From Echiichthys vipera (lineage: Eukaryota > Chordata > Actinopteri > Perciformes > Trachinidae): a DNA stretch of 64,000 bases. The stretch lies in the NCBI GenBank assembly GCA_963691815.1, contig OY829657.1:24931428-24995427 (forward strand). The letters run 5' to 3'. Both the position numbers and the translations under genes were made by a program. This document shows, piece after piece, positions 50,996 to 62,571 of this stretch (position 1 is its first letter; every line of letters begins with the position of its first letter). The notes beneath the pieces were generated by a model. It ran no database searches and was not told the DNA's origin. It saw nothing but the letters and a program-made list of their open reading frames with translations.

Positions 50996-51612
50996 GGAGG
51001 AAGGAAGGAAGTAAGGTCGGACAAGACAGGGGGAGGAAGGAAGGACAAGAAATGGGAAGGAAGGAAGGAAGGACAAGACATGGGAAGGATGGAAGGAAGG
51101 AAGGAAGGAAGGAAGGAAGGTCAATACATGGAAGGAAAGAAGGAAGGAAGGACAAGACATGGGAAGGAGGAAGGAAAAAAGGAAGGAAGCAAGCAAGGTC
51201 GGTCAAGACAGAGGAAGAAAGGAAGGACAAGAAAGTTGAAGAGGCACGCACATCCAAAATGATAAGTACTGGGTGAAGCAGTACAAGAATAAACGGTGAG
51301 TCTGCACACGAATCAGCTCCAAATAGCGTTTTTAATGCACCATGTAAAGTTTCGGGCCCCGTGGACAAGACATGGGAAGGAATCAAGGAAGGAAGGAAAG
51401 AAGGAAGGAACGAACGAACGACAGACAAGACATGGTAACAAAGGAAGGACAAGAAATGGGAAGAAAAGAAGGAAGGAAGGACAAGACATGGGAAGGAAGG
51501 AAGGACAAGAAATGGAAAGGAAGGAAGGACAAGAAATGGAAAGGAAGGAAGGAAGGACAAGTATTGGGAAGGGAAAAAAGGACAAGATATGGGAAGAAAG
51601 ATAGGAGGGAAG
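50996..51612. repeat. Compound (GGAA)n array with GGACAAGACATGGG units, interrupted
   Basis: Repeated GGACAAGACATGGGAAGGAA units and variants (GGACAAGAAATGGGAAGG) run in two blocks, 50996-51225 and 51364-51612. They are separated by about 138 bp of unrelated sequence with AATAAACGGTGAGTCTGCAC, possibly an inserted fragment. The 236-codon minus-strand frame across it is an artefact. Confidence 0.92.
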
Positions 51613-52092
51613 GATTTTTTGCACTTTCATTGCAGCTCTAAACAGTCCAAATGTCCACGTTCACCTCCACGGCCACACAGACGTTTTTTTGTCCATAAAA
51701 CAGCAGAAAGAGCGTAGCAGCCGCACTTTTTTCTTCACATGACTTTGCTGCGTTTATGCTAAAACGCTTGTGTAGACGGAGATGTTTTGACTTTTTAAGG
51801 TCGTCACGGCACAAATGTGTTCCCTAAAATTGAATAAACTAATAAAAGTAATAATGAGTTTCATCATCATCATCATCAATGTAAAATATGAAACACAGAT
51901 AACAGATTCAATCTTCTCCTTCTTTCTCCTTCTTGACCATCACTTTTATATTTAAAGGGTTTTGTTTTTTTGTTGTTGATGTGTTTGGAAGCATAGAAAC
52001 GTCTACATGTCATGTGTAAGTGTGTGTTGTTGTCCTCTAAAAGTATACACATATTTTCAAAGTTGTGTGTCTTACATATTTCTATCTTCGAG

Positions 52093-52190
52093 TGTGTGTG
52101 TGTGTGCGTGTGTGTGTGTGTGTTGACGCTTTCAGACCTCTGTGTCTTAGTGCGTTTGCTGTCTCTCTCATCTGTGTGTGTGTGTGTGAG

Positions 52191-52260
<70 letters not shown>
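52093..52260. repeat. (GT)n microsatellites
   Basis: GT at about 52093-52122 and, with GAGT, TTTG and CTGT variants, at 52172-52260. Confidence 0.94.
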
Positions 52261-53261
52261 GATTATGTGTCCTATGGGAGGCTGTTTCCTGTGCGTTTGT
52301 TCTGTCAGTCTTGATAAAGTCGGGGATATATCTGCTTTAGAACAAAGAGACACGACTCAGCAGCATCTCGCCAACTTTCCCTCTCTCTCACTCACTCTCT
52401 CTCTCTCTCTCTGTATTTATTCTCTCCCGAGACTCCCTCAGCTTCCCAGGAACGGCGTCTGACTGAAACCTGACGCCAACGCACACACACACACACAGAG
52501 GAATGAACAGGAATCTCGTACAGAAATAAAAGTGGAGTTTGAAGACGAGCGTGAATTCAATGTTGGGCCAAGGTCGGCGGTAAATATGTTTGCAGAGTTT
52601 CCCTCCAAAACAACAAGCAGCGTCTCAGAATTAAAAACGATCAGACTTTTATTTTGAAAGTTTTCCACCAAAATAAGACAGATTTTGATTTTTTTTTTTT
52701 TAAAAGGGATTCCTGGACTTGGAAAAGGACTTGAGCTCGGACGAGCCCCCAATGCAAGATTTCAACAAACATCATTAAGTGATAAGCATGTGCAAAAAAA
52801 AGAAAAAGAAAAGGACTTGAATGCATTTTTTTAGATCTTACTTTGGTGGGACCCTGTGACGTATTGGACACAATTTGTAATTAATTTTAATAGCCTAATT
52901 TCAGAGGAGCAGTACCTTAAAAGTTTGCATTTAGTTTGTTTTGATGCTCTCAAAATATATTTATATTTACATTTATAAAAATATAAAAACGATAAATAGC
53001 TGAGCCTCACATCAGATTGGTCAGGAGATTTATTAGTATTAAACCACAGGATTATTAATCATTAACGGGGAAAATGAACTCTTTTTCTGAATCTTTATGG
53101 ATCATTGTTGACTCTTTGTCTTAAAGTATTATCAGACGTGTGCGTCAGAGAGAAACAGGCAGTTTTCTTCTATTGTGATTTTATTTCCTCTGACGGTTTG
53201 TTTAAGGGTGTCGTGAGAATAATGTTTAATGTCATCTCAAGGGGAAAGCCTCTGTTTCAGT

Positions 53262-53268
53262 GTGTGTT

Positions 53269-53312
<44 letters not shown>
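53262..53312. repeat. Compound (TG)n-(GA)n tract
   Basis: A short TG run continues directly into GA. Confidence 0.92.
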
Positions 53313-53314
<2 letters not shown>

Positions 53315-53502
53315 ATAACAACAACAACACACACAATATTGCGGTTGCAAAGTGACTGGGAGCTCTGACACACAATTTTTGTGTAGGTGCATGTGTGTAG
53401 CTGTGTGTTCTCCATTCATCACCCATCTCTCCGTTTGACCTTGGCACCTTCTTCATTAGAATAAAGATTGTGTGTCGGTTAGGCTACATTGTCGGTCTGC
53501 CA

Positions 53503-53552
<50 letters not shown>
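53503..53552. repeat. (CA)n microsatellite
   Basis: A pure CA run of about 49 bp. Confidence 0.95.
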
Positions 53553-53554
<2 letters not shown>

Positions 53555-53789
53555 CATGCACACCGAGAGCCGTGTTATTACATTTCTGTCACAGTAGGAG
53601 TAAAGGAGGAGGAAATCAACGATCAAATGAGAGAGTGCTGATGACGACAAGACTTACATTAATGCTATATTTTAATAAACTCTGGGTTCTCTAACTACAT
53701 GGTTGATGTTTGGTTTTTATGTGTAAGGACCCTAATCATGCTACTGTTCATACTGTTATTTTGAGCATTATTAGTAAATGCCGTTTTTG

Positions 53790-53930
53790 ATGCGTTCAGT
53801 GCACCACACCGAGCTAATCAGTGTTAGCCCTTTGGGGCTGTTAGCGTCTCTCGGGGCATGCTCTATATGATAAACCAAAAAAAACTGATGTATTGATGTA
53901 TTTTCATACCGAAAAAAGAGCATGGGGTCC
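53790..53930 (+). repeat. Single-arm copy of the 14.5-15.1 kb fold-back family
   Basis: GAGCTAATCAGTGTTAGCC, GGCTGTTAGCGTCTCTC and GAAAAAAGAGCATGGGGTCC align in order with the right arm at 14970-15105. No complementary arm is adjacent, so the inverted structure at 14.5 kb is not an essential feature of the family. Confidence 0.65.
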
Positions 53931-53959
53931 ATTTTTGCCGGGCTTACACTACACACTAT

Positions 53960-54160
53960 GTGGTTGTGTTTAGGCAACAAAACCACTTACTTAGTGTTAG
54001 GAAAAAACCCTGGTTGGAGTTAAAATAAGCGCATTTGTCCATAACTACAGTGACACACGGGACATGAACCGCGGTCTCCGGGGTGAAAGTCCAGTGTTTG
54101 ATCCATCCACCACCCAAACCTGTCTCCTTATGCAGAGTTTGGGCCCTTAATCCTTGAGCA
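53960..54160 (-). mobile_element. tRNA-like SINE (family 2), minus strand
   Basis: Read on the minus strand, GGTGGTGGATGGATCAAACA, GGACTTTCACCCCGGAGAC and a B-box-like GCGGTTCATGTCCCG precede a body with GGTTTTGTTGCCTAAACAC. It matches the heads at 38481 and 61463. Confidence 0.68.
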
Positions 54161-54528
54161 CTTTGTTCTTCTGATATCACCGCGGACAGGTTGACAGTTG
54201 AAAGCCCGGGCAGAGGGCTGTGAAAAAACGCCGGTATTTGACGCTGTGGGAATTGAGTCTCAAGCTCATTTAGTTTCTGTTTTTACTTTCCACACTGCTC
54301 TGACTGTTTTTCGTCTCAAACTCAACTTAACTTCACTGCTCTGTTCTCTGTTGTTGCTCTGATGCTGTTAATGCTGGGAAATTTATTCAGAATAGTGAGA
54401 GTAGCAAGACAACAGGGGGAAGTGTTGAGTTTTGCACAAACAGCAACTTTAAAAAGGGAGCAGATCAGAAAACAGAGAGGCTTCTTACTGAAACAGATCA
54501 CTGCATCGGCCTCCTGACTTTTATTTGT

Positions 54529-54529
<1 letters not shown>

Positions 54530-54594
<65 letters not shown>

Positions 54595-54713
54595 AACTCA
54601 GTGGCGGAAACTAACAACAGAGGCAGTGTTGTTGACCAACACCTGTAAAGTAGTAAAACTGTAGGTTACTGGATAACACACACACACACACGCACACGCA
54701 CACACACACACAC
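54530..54713. repeat. (CA)n microsatellites, two tracts
   Basis: A pure CA run at 54530-54590 and a CA tract with CACACG units at about 54676-54713. Confidence 0.95.
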
Positions 54714-54825
54714 GCTACTGAGATGATTAGTAAAATAATCAGTAGAGGATCTCTCTATCCCTTTCTTCTTCTTCAGTTTTGTTTAGTGAAGCTTTATTAT
54801 TATTTACAGACACCGCAACGTGACC

Positions 54826-54888
54826 ACGACGGTTAAGTTTAGACGACAAAAGGCGACGGTTGAGTTAAGACGACAAAAGGTGATGATT
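54826..54888. repeat. SINE family 2 body fragment, duplicated
   Basis: GGTTAAGTTTAGACGACAAA then AGGCGACGGTTGAGTTAAGA and CGACAAAAGG: two tandem copies of the body motif also seen at 10505 and 55430. Confidence 0.6.
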
Positions 54889-55211
54889 AAAGCTGCTATC
54901 GGCCAGTCTGGCAGATCGAGCTGACTCAGTCAAATTTCGAATGTTTCCAACTCTCACGCCCCTCCCCCTCTACCACCGATCTCCTCCACTCTCTCCAATC
55001 GTGTGCTCGTCAGTGCGTGTGCACCAGATTCCTGTGAACGCGCCTGTGTCTTCTTTTATTGATAAACAGCATGGAGTACATGCTACATGGAGGTAGGCTG
55101 GCTAGCTTACTCATAGATAGCTAATGCTAACGTCATTTAGCGTAGGCCTAGCTTGAGGCGAGTGGTATTGTAACATGTGTGAGGGGGGAGGGGGGATCTG
55201 TGGCGTGTGCA

Positions 55212-55299
55212 CGATCTGTGACAGTCAGCTCTGTGCTGAGTGGACAGGATGATACCGATCTGTGACAGTCAGCTCTGTGCTGAGTGGACAGGATGATAC
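55212..55299. repeat. Exact 44-bp tandem duplication
   Basis: Two identical copies of a unit that starts CGATCTGTGACAGTCAGCTC and ends GACAGGATGATAC, at 55212-55255 and 55256-55299. The lack of differences points to a recent duplication. Confidence 0.95.
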
Positions 55300-55429
55300 C
55301 GGCGCTGTGGAATTCTGCAAAACAAACAACAGGCGCGTTTATTTTTCTAAAATCTTATGATTTCTGATGTTCGATCAGAGCAGAGTGTCGGCTTCACTGA
55401 TTAGGATCAAACAAATGATGCAGACTGCA

Positions 55430-55510
55430 CGTTTAAGTTTAGATGACAAAAGGTGACGGTTAAGTTGAGTCACTAAAGGACTTGATTCAGATCATAAAAA
55501 ACATCAACCA
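55430..55510. repeat. SINE family 2 body fragment
   Basis: TTTAAGTTTAGATGACAAAA, GGTGACGGTTAAGTTGAGTC and GGACTTGATTCAGATCATAA match 10505-10572 and the unit at 38567. Confidence 0.65.
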
Positions 55511-55622
55511 TCCCGACCCTCCTCCCTACGTGGATTTTGGCGTTCTGACACTACGTCACCTGATTTGCTCCAGATGTCTTTTCTACAGTAATAAATACAT
55601 GGATTACTTATACACTGGAATC

Positions 55623-55750
<128 letters not shown>

Positions 55751-56112
55751 GTATAAAGCCGCTCTTTGTTCAGACTCTGAATAGTGTGATCCTTCTAGCT
55801 TCCTATGGGGTCAGCAACACACACATAAACACAGACACATATTTGTACTACTATACTGATGAGGACACTCACTGACATAATTCATTCACTGACCTCTGAC
55901 CCTGAACTAACACTAATCTCAACTCTAAAGGAAGCTGCTAAATGAATCAATATTAACATTAATGAAGCTAGATCTTTTTCACAACCTGAAAGTGAGATGT
56001 TGATTGTTGTGACAGCTGTGACACACTTACCTTTTACAAACAGCTTGATTCAAATAATGCCAGTTCTGACCCCCACTCTGGGTCACCACACCTTCTTGAT
56101 TTTAATTGTGTA

Positions 56113-56510
56113 AAGCGCGGTGCAGACCAAAAACGATGACTATGACACTATAACCATAACTATAAATATATAATTCTTAAGAGGATGACCCCATCTATAA
56201 CAACAACACTTTCAGAGTGATTGGATGAACAATAGAAACACTCACAGCCAATCGGAACCCATTATAAAGTGTAATAAAGTGTAGCCTAATTAATGAAATC
56301 TCCTCTATGACGCTGAAAGACGCACACCAGCAGCTACTTTTCAACTGTTTTCGTCTTATTCTTAAGATAAGATAATAATAAAGACAAATCAAAGCTAAAT
56401 CAAGTGCTTTATTAATGTTGTATCCGCCTCTTTAACAGAAGCTAATTGATGCATTTAGGAAACATAAATGCAGAAGACGTACTATATCTTGGTGTGGACA
56501 AGTCTTTAAG
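56113..56510. repeat. Possible miniature inverted-repeat element
   Basis: AGCGCGGTGCAGACCAAAAA near 56115 and, near 56490, the motif ATCTTGGTGTGGACAAGTC form a weak, imperfect inverted pair. The first is followed by CTATAACCATAACTATAAAT, typical of a fish DNA transposon family. Termini and target duplication could not be defined. Confidence 0.3.
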
Positions 56511-57607
56511 ACGAGTTGGCCTAAATATCAGCTTTTCATTCATTTCTTGTGAAGAAAATGAAATTGTTATTTTAAAGTTTAGGTTATTATTTAAGTTTAT
56601 TTAAGCTTATATTCACAGAGGCTTCCCCCTCATGCTGCTAGAAAAATAACACAACCAAAGAGCTGATAGAACAAGTGTCATTTTGTCATTCTACTATGTA
56701 CGATTGTTCAAAATTGAGTAAAACATACAGTGAATTGTGTTATAAGTTCCTAAAAATAAGAGGAAACTCATCTCTGATGCATTTTCACAGGAAATCATTT
56801 ATCCAAATCACTCATTTCGCACAGTTTTCCTGCAGTTATTGCGTTCACTATTGGGGTTAATTGTACAGTTTATTTGTTTGTTCTGTACTGTTATTGTTAT
56901 GCATTGAATGTAATATGAAGTATCCATAAATTGGATGTCTCAATGATAGAAAAGGGGTCCCTTAAGAAACAAGCAGAGTGTTGTGTCTTTTCACTCACAA
57001 ACAGTCTTTATCAAAGTTCAGATAAACGCTAATCGGGAGAAATAAAAGCTTTGATGAGAGATTCGTTAACATTGGAGCTTTACGCTCGTCTGAAACAGAG
57101 CCATGGTTTGGTCATATTTTTTTCTGGAATTCCTCTCTTTTACGTCTTCCTCTGCTCGTATTGTTTCGCCCTGCTCCTGTCTTGCCAGGAGAGGATTCCC
57201 AGGGTTCTTAGGGGGTCAAAGGTCAGCTGGCATCAATCTATAAGCAGCGTCCCACAGTGTGTGACTCCCCCTCCTCACTGCCACACACACTCTGAAAAAT
57301 GCAGTTTTATCAGTAATAATCAACATTTTTATACAGGGGTTAAAATCAAAGTTCATCAAAGTATTTTGCTCTTGTAATGAATGTAAAATTTACATGAATA
57401 ATATTATAAAGGCAGCGTTCGCATCCCCCATACGCTGCAATGTTCATTAAACTCACAATATAAAAGTTTTGGACAGAACAAACAACAACAACAACAACAA
57501 CAACGTGATGATTTAGTTATTCTTAGATTCTTAAAAGTAAAGTGACTTTGGTCGTGAGGGTGACGTTTCTTTTTGACCATGTCATAACCATTTATTTGAC
57601 CTTGACA

Positions 57608-59361
57608 TTAAAGGGATAGTTCAGATTTTTTTATATTGAAGAGAGGTTGTGTGAGGTCGATTGGTGTGTTACCTTCATTACAGTAGATAGCGGTCAACAC
57701 GTTGCAAGTTTAGAGAAGCAGGCAGCAGCTGCAACAAAACGTACCTTAGTCAGTCAATGTCAGTTAAGTGTACTCTATATTTAGAGTATTTTCACAGCTT
57801 ACCTTGCAAAGCTGTTTCGTTTGGCTCTACTTTTTCTCAACCTATTTATTCCACTGTATTACTTCGCAAACCAGCTGTTTCAGTCAGACTTTACGCTGTT
57901 TATAAAATAAACAAATAAGGCGCGCTTGACGGCAAATGTTCTTGACGCACACGCGGGAACACAAGTAAAGAGGTTCTCTGGCGACAACAACAAAACAAAC
58001 AAGAAGAGGTACACTGACAGGATGAAGAAGGCAAAACGCAGCGCAGTATGGAGCCACTTTAAGCTGGTTAATGATGAAAAAGAAAATATGCACAATATGT
58101 TGAAGTATTTTAAAGAACAACAGCTCCTCAACTTCATTGAATTACCACCTAAATATGTCACATTCAGCTGTGCTACAAGCAGCGAGTGGCAATCACCACA
58201 GCGTTGGGGCGAAGGCTATGTGACCCAACGAAGCAGAGGGCATTACCCAGCGGGTATGTAACATGGTTACTACAGACATGCTGCTTATAAATGTCGTTGA
58301 TGGACAGGGACTTTGATAGGTAATAAAGTACATGGAGCCAGGGTACAAAATTCCCTCTAGAACAACCAGAGCCACCCGCGTGGAAGCAAGCTACGTAAAG
58401 AAGAAGGCCAAGTTGAAATCACAATTTTCTAATCGTGAATGTGGCCCTCATAAAACAGACTGTTGGTCTTCCTTGACTACAGAAAGCTACATCACACTTC
58501 CATGCCACTACAGTGAACCGGACTAATGTCTAAGTATTGTGTTCTTCTATTCAGGAATGATTGTTTTATGCTGCCGCTATTAATGCTTCCAATGTCGCAG
58601 ATGAGAGTGAATACTCAATATATTTTGATGTTTCTTAACAACACGTGTAAAATTTTGATATTTTCTATTCAGAATATGTTTGATATGCTTCCAAAATGTC
58701 AGGAATACGATTTGCATTTTTTTTCTTTATAGTATAAGGAAGATATCATTTTATGTTACGAATACAGTAGATAGAACCTATTCAGGGGTTATTCAGCTTC
58801 TCGTTCATCGTTCATGGATCGATAAGATGAAACAACTATCGATTTATGAATTACTCGATAATTTGCATCCCTTGTAGGAAGTATTAAAGGAGGGTTTTTA
58901 AGTTTTGTAAATAACATTATTTAGTATTTTAACTCAAATCACATTTTCTCTCAACCCTCTCCATGTAGTTTTGTTTCCCAAACAACATGCAGCCCTTAAC
59001 TGCATGTTACCCTGCTTTCTCTCTCCCGTTTCCTGTCAACCTCCAGTTGTACTATTAAAATAAAAGCATGAAAGGCCAGAAAAAGTAATCTGGCCGATGA
59101 CCACTGATTTCAGCCATTTAACGACTGAAGTGGGTGAGGTAAAGTGGCAAAAATATTGTAAATATACAGTTAAACTGATACCGATTTCTTTACGTGTCTA
59201 AAATCCGGCCACAGCAGAACATTTCTTATCTTGTGTGTCTCCTTTCTTTATCTTCCGCTTCTCCAAATTGGGGGCTCGTCCACCCCCATCTAGATAACAC
59301 ATCGACTGTGGAGAAGTAACTCATATAACCACACTTCAAAATATCTGAACTATCCCTTTAA
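57608..59361 (+). mobile_element. Terminal-inverted-repeat transposon, 1.75 kb, with broken hAT-type remnant
   Basis: The ends are TTAAAGGGATAGTTCAGAT and its exact reverse complement. Similarity continues imperfectly for about 100 bp inward (GTGTGTTACC and GTGTGTTATC-like blocks, GAGAAGCAGG and GAGAAGCGG). TTAA at both outer edges could be a target duplication, as for piggyBac or Kolobok, but no 8-bp hAT duplication is visible. Inside is a decayed BED-finger/hAT transposase (57926-58526). Sequence near 58970-59090 contains motifs seen in other fish repeats. The element cannot be autonomous. Confidence 0.8.
57926..58526 (+). pseudogene. BED-type zinc finger / hAT transposase remnant
   Basis: Three plus-strand pieces: 57926-58261 with KRSAVWSHFKLVNDEK (a BED-finger start that lacks the expected Cys and His ligands after it); about 58263-58311 with MVTTDMLLINVVDGQGL followed by stops; and 58332-58526 with MEPGYKIPSRTT, then TDCWSSLTTESYIT. 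The order matches ZBED/hAT transposases. The RNase-H-like catalytic residues beyond this point and the C-terminal dimerisation region are absent. Stops and deletions break the frame. Confidence 0.72.
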
Positions 59362-59569
59362 GTTTTAGTCATTTGAAGTAACATTTTCAGGGGAATCTGG
59401 AAGTCTGTAAAAAGCCTGAGAGGCTTCTTTATTGGTTTTTCCTTTTTCCTTTTTTTAATGGACAGTTATACGCGTGTGTGTGTTATGTTGCACTCTCTCT
59501 TCTTCTTTTTCTCTCTCAACAGACTGGTAGAAATGTCACCCTCCTTGCTTTGTACTAATGACCTCCCAG

Positions 59570-59699
<130 letters not shown>

Positions 59700-60354
59700 C
59701 TCGCTGCGAGGCTGAATGGCGAGCTGTCTTTACTGGCCAGTCAAATGGCTCATTCATCTGGTTTCCATGGCGACAATTAAAACATGTTGCCTGGGTCTTT
59801 TGTCGTGTCTCCTCATTTGGAAAGAGAGAGAAAGTCTCTTTGCCTTTTTTTTTCTTTTTTTGCATCTTTTCCTCCCAACAGAAGGTTTTTAATTTGGCGA
59901 AAGAGAACCGTCCAGAAACTCTCAGAGACACAGAAGACTAAGTTTAGATTGAGTTCAGTTTAAATGTTAAGGCTTACAGGTCAGGGTTTACAGTTCAGTG
60001 TAAGAAGGCAAAGAGGCAGGAATGATCCTAAATATATGAGAGGATTTACAAAGAGAAACAAAGAAATATGTAATATTTCATTTCAAAGAGTACATTATCT
60101 ATTATTCTCTTCTGTTTACGAGTCTGTTGTTGTTACGACTTTATGTCTCTGTGTAATTATCAAGAGAGCTGTAAAATATAAATACATTACAATAAATGCA
60201 TGTTTAATATAAGTTATCCCTAATATTTGTCAAAAAGAAGTGACATTTTAAAGGTGTTTGGAAATTGGTACAGATAATGGAAATATAAACATATGTTTGA
60301 CACAAAATATGGTATTACTGGAGGCTGTCACTTAAGGGTGTTTATGTGGCTGTA

Positions 60355-60460
<106 letters not shown>

Positions 60461-60547
60461 GGTTGAAGTGTGTTTCAGTATAAATGGAGTGTCAGAGAGC
60501 CACTTCCTGCTCTTTCAGAGCCAGTGGAACATCCATCTCAACTGGAG

Positions 60548-60751
<204 letters not shown>

Positions 60752-60894
60752 TGTAAGCAAGCATACAGTGTGTTTTTCTCTCCTTTGTGTATCTCAGACT
60801 CACACTCACACACGTTCAGGAAGAAAACAGCAGACAGGTTCATGTGGAGTTGTGATTTTCTCATGGGTTAAAATAAGATGAGCTGGACTAACGG

Positions 60895-60990
60895 GGCAGG
60901 TATGTAGATGTCCACTGCCAGTGGAATGGGTGAATGTGACAAGCAGTGTGAAAGCGCCTTGAGTAGTTAAAAGATTAGAAAGGAGCTATA
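60895..60990 (+). mobile_element. LINE-like 3' tail fragment
   Basis: AGTGGAATGGGTGAATGTGA, GTGTGAAAGCGCCTTGAGTA and GAAAGGAGCTATATTAC resemble the end of a common fish LINE-derived repeat whose tail reads AAAGCGCTTTGAGT. No coding part is present. Confidence 0.55.
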
Positions 60991-61462
60991 TTACAAGACC
61001 ACTTACACTATCATTTTTTGTAAAGTGGGTATTTGCGTTGGATATCACAGCGTCTGCAGTACAAAATCAGAAACTTACATGGCTAAAGACCCCTGCAAAA
61101 TGATTTGTTTCACTATCACATTTAATCCAATCTGTCCGATTCTAAAGTCTAGAAGAGCGGCACGATTAAATCATTTAATCCTCATTCAAGTTCTATGGGT
61201 CCTATATACACTGAAGCAGTGCAGATCATCAATTTAACAGTTATTGTAATACATGTAATTTAATATCATTTTTAAGAACTCTGCTCATCATAGACAATTT
61301 AGCTCAGACTGTCCTCATTCTGTGTTTGTACATATAACTACAAAACAATGCACTTTAATTCATCGGTAATCCAAGTATTTATTACTGTAGAAATGACGTC
61401 AGGAGCAAAGAAGGAAATCAGGTGAGGTAGTATAAGAGCGCCAAAACCAGTATAGGGAGGAG

Positions 61463-61620
61463 GGTCGGGGTGGTGGATGGGTCCCAAAACACAGGACTTT
61501 CACCTCGGAGATGGATGTTTGCTCCCAAGAGGTTCTAAACTAAACCCTGTCACCTTTTGTTACTTGACAATCACGTAACAGTAGTTTTGGTGCCTAAACT
61601 TAACCATCCTGGTTCTCTTC
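61463..61620 (+). mobile_element. tRNA-like SINE (family 2), partial
   Basis: GGGGTGGTGGATGGGTCCC and CACAGGACTTTCACCTCGGA match 38481 and, in reverse complement, 54090-54135. The body follows (CCTGTCACCTTTTGTTA, GGTGCCTAAACTTAACCA). Confidence 0.68.
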
Positions 61621-61724
61621 CAGCCACCATGCCACGGCGTTAAAAAGGACATCGTATTCCGTAAGATATCATAGGAACCTGTTGATGAGACGCTTATTTC
61701 CAGTAGGTTTATCACGTTAGTAGA

Positions 61725-62571
61725 ATTTCAAAGTCGATACTGATACCCAGGAAAATACTTGATAACATTTTCGATACCACGGGGAGAAAATTACAAAAAA
61801 TGAAGGCCAAAAAGTTGTGAAAAAAACCTATAAGTATAGGGAATATAAATATGACAAATGTTTGTTTTCTTATGTTAAAGAGCTCAGGGATTTTTGTGGT
61901 TATTAAATTATTCCATGAAGGAGGTTAAACCTTGGATTCATTTGGTGAATCAGTTGTTGTTCGTCAGGTTTCTCCTCAGTTTAAACAGGGATCTGCTCCA
62001 TGCTAATGTATTCAGCTCCAGTCCTGTTTAGCTTCTGTGTGTCTGCTGACTTGGCTCCATATTATCTCTGCTCATTAAATAGAGTTGGTAAAGCACCTGC
62101 TACTGTTTCTGTCTCGTTGCCGGTTGACTTTTCAGACACGTTATTGTTATATCCTGTTAAATTAATGTTTCTTTACGTTAGACAGACAGACTGATGACGT
62201 CAGCTGCTTAGCTCCGCCGCTAACCTTACTGTTTATTATTAGATGCTAGCTGCTTGTTCACACTGTTAGCCTTACCCTGGTTGTTAGCCTTGTACGCTAA
62301 ACACTTCCAAACGGCTCTTTTGCTTTGTTTCTTTCCTACTAAAACTGGTCTGAAGGTCCTCCAGCAGCAACAGCTGTGTTCAGTCAGCTTAGTGTTGTTT
62401 ACGTGATGAACCAGTGTTCATGTGCTCAGAGAGACGTTTCGGATCAACTGGTGGAGGCGGAGGCTGCACTGTTGATGCCAAAATTGTCGGTACTTTTGCA
62501 AGTTAGTATCTAATCCGATACAAATTTTTAGCATGGATTATTTTCCGAGTATTGATTTTTTGACAACCCTG
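61725..62571. mobile_element. Possible hAT-like non-autonomous element
   Basis: The left part (AAAGTCGATACTGATACC, TTCGATACC) and the right part, in reverse complement (CAGGGTTGTCAAAAAATCAA, TACTCGGAAAATAAT, GTATCGGAT), share the GATAC-rich terminal pattern of a fish hAT family. The right terminus at 62571 is clear and the left one is not. The interior is non-coding, with several GCTAGC/GTTAGCC motifs. Confidence 0.45.

Noticed and set aside
50850..51560. 236-codon minus-strand open frame rich in Phe, Leu, Ser and Pro
   Set aside because: It is the complement of the GGAA/ACAAGACATGG array and is open only because of purine bias. The overlapping plus-strand Gly/Lys/Arg frames are artefacts of the same kind.
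57926..58526. Possible domesticated ZBED-type gene
   Set aside because: The frame is interrupted by stops, zinc ligands are missing after the first part of the BED finger, the catalytic and dimerisation regions are absent, and it lies inside an obvious transposon.
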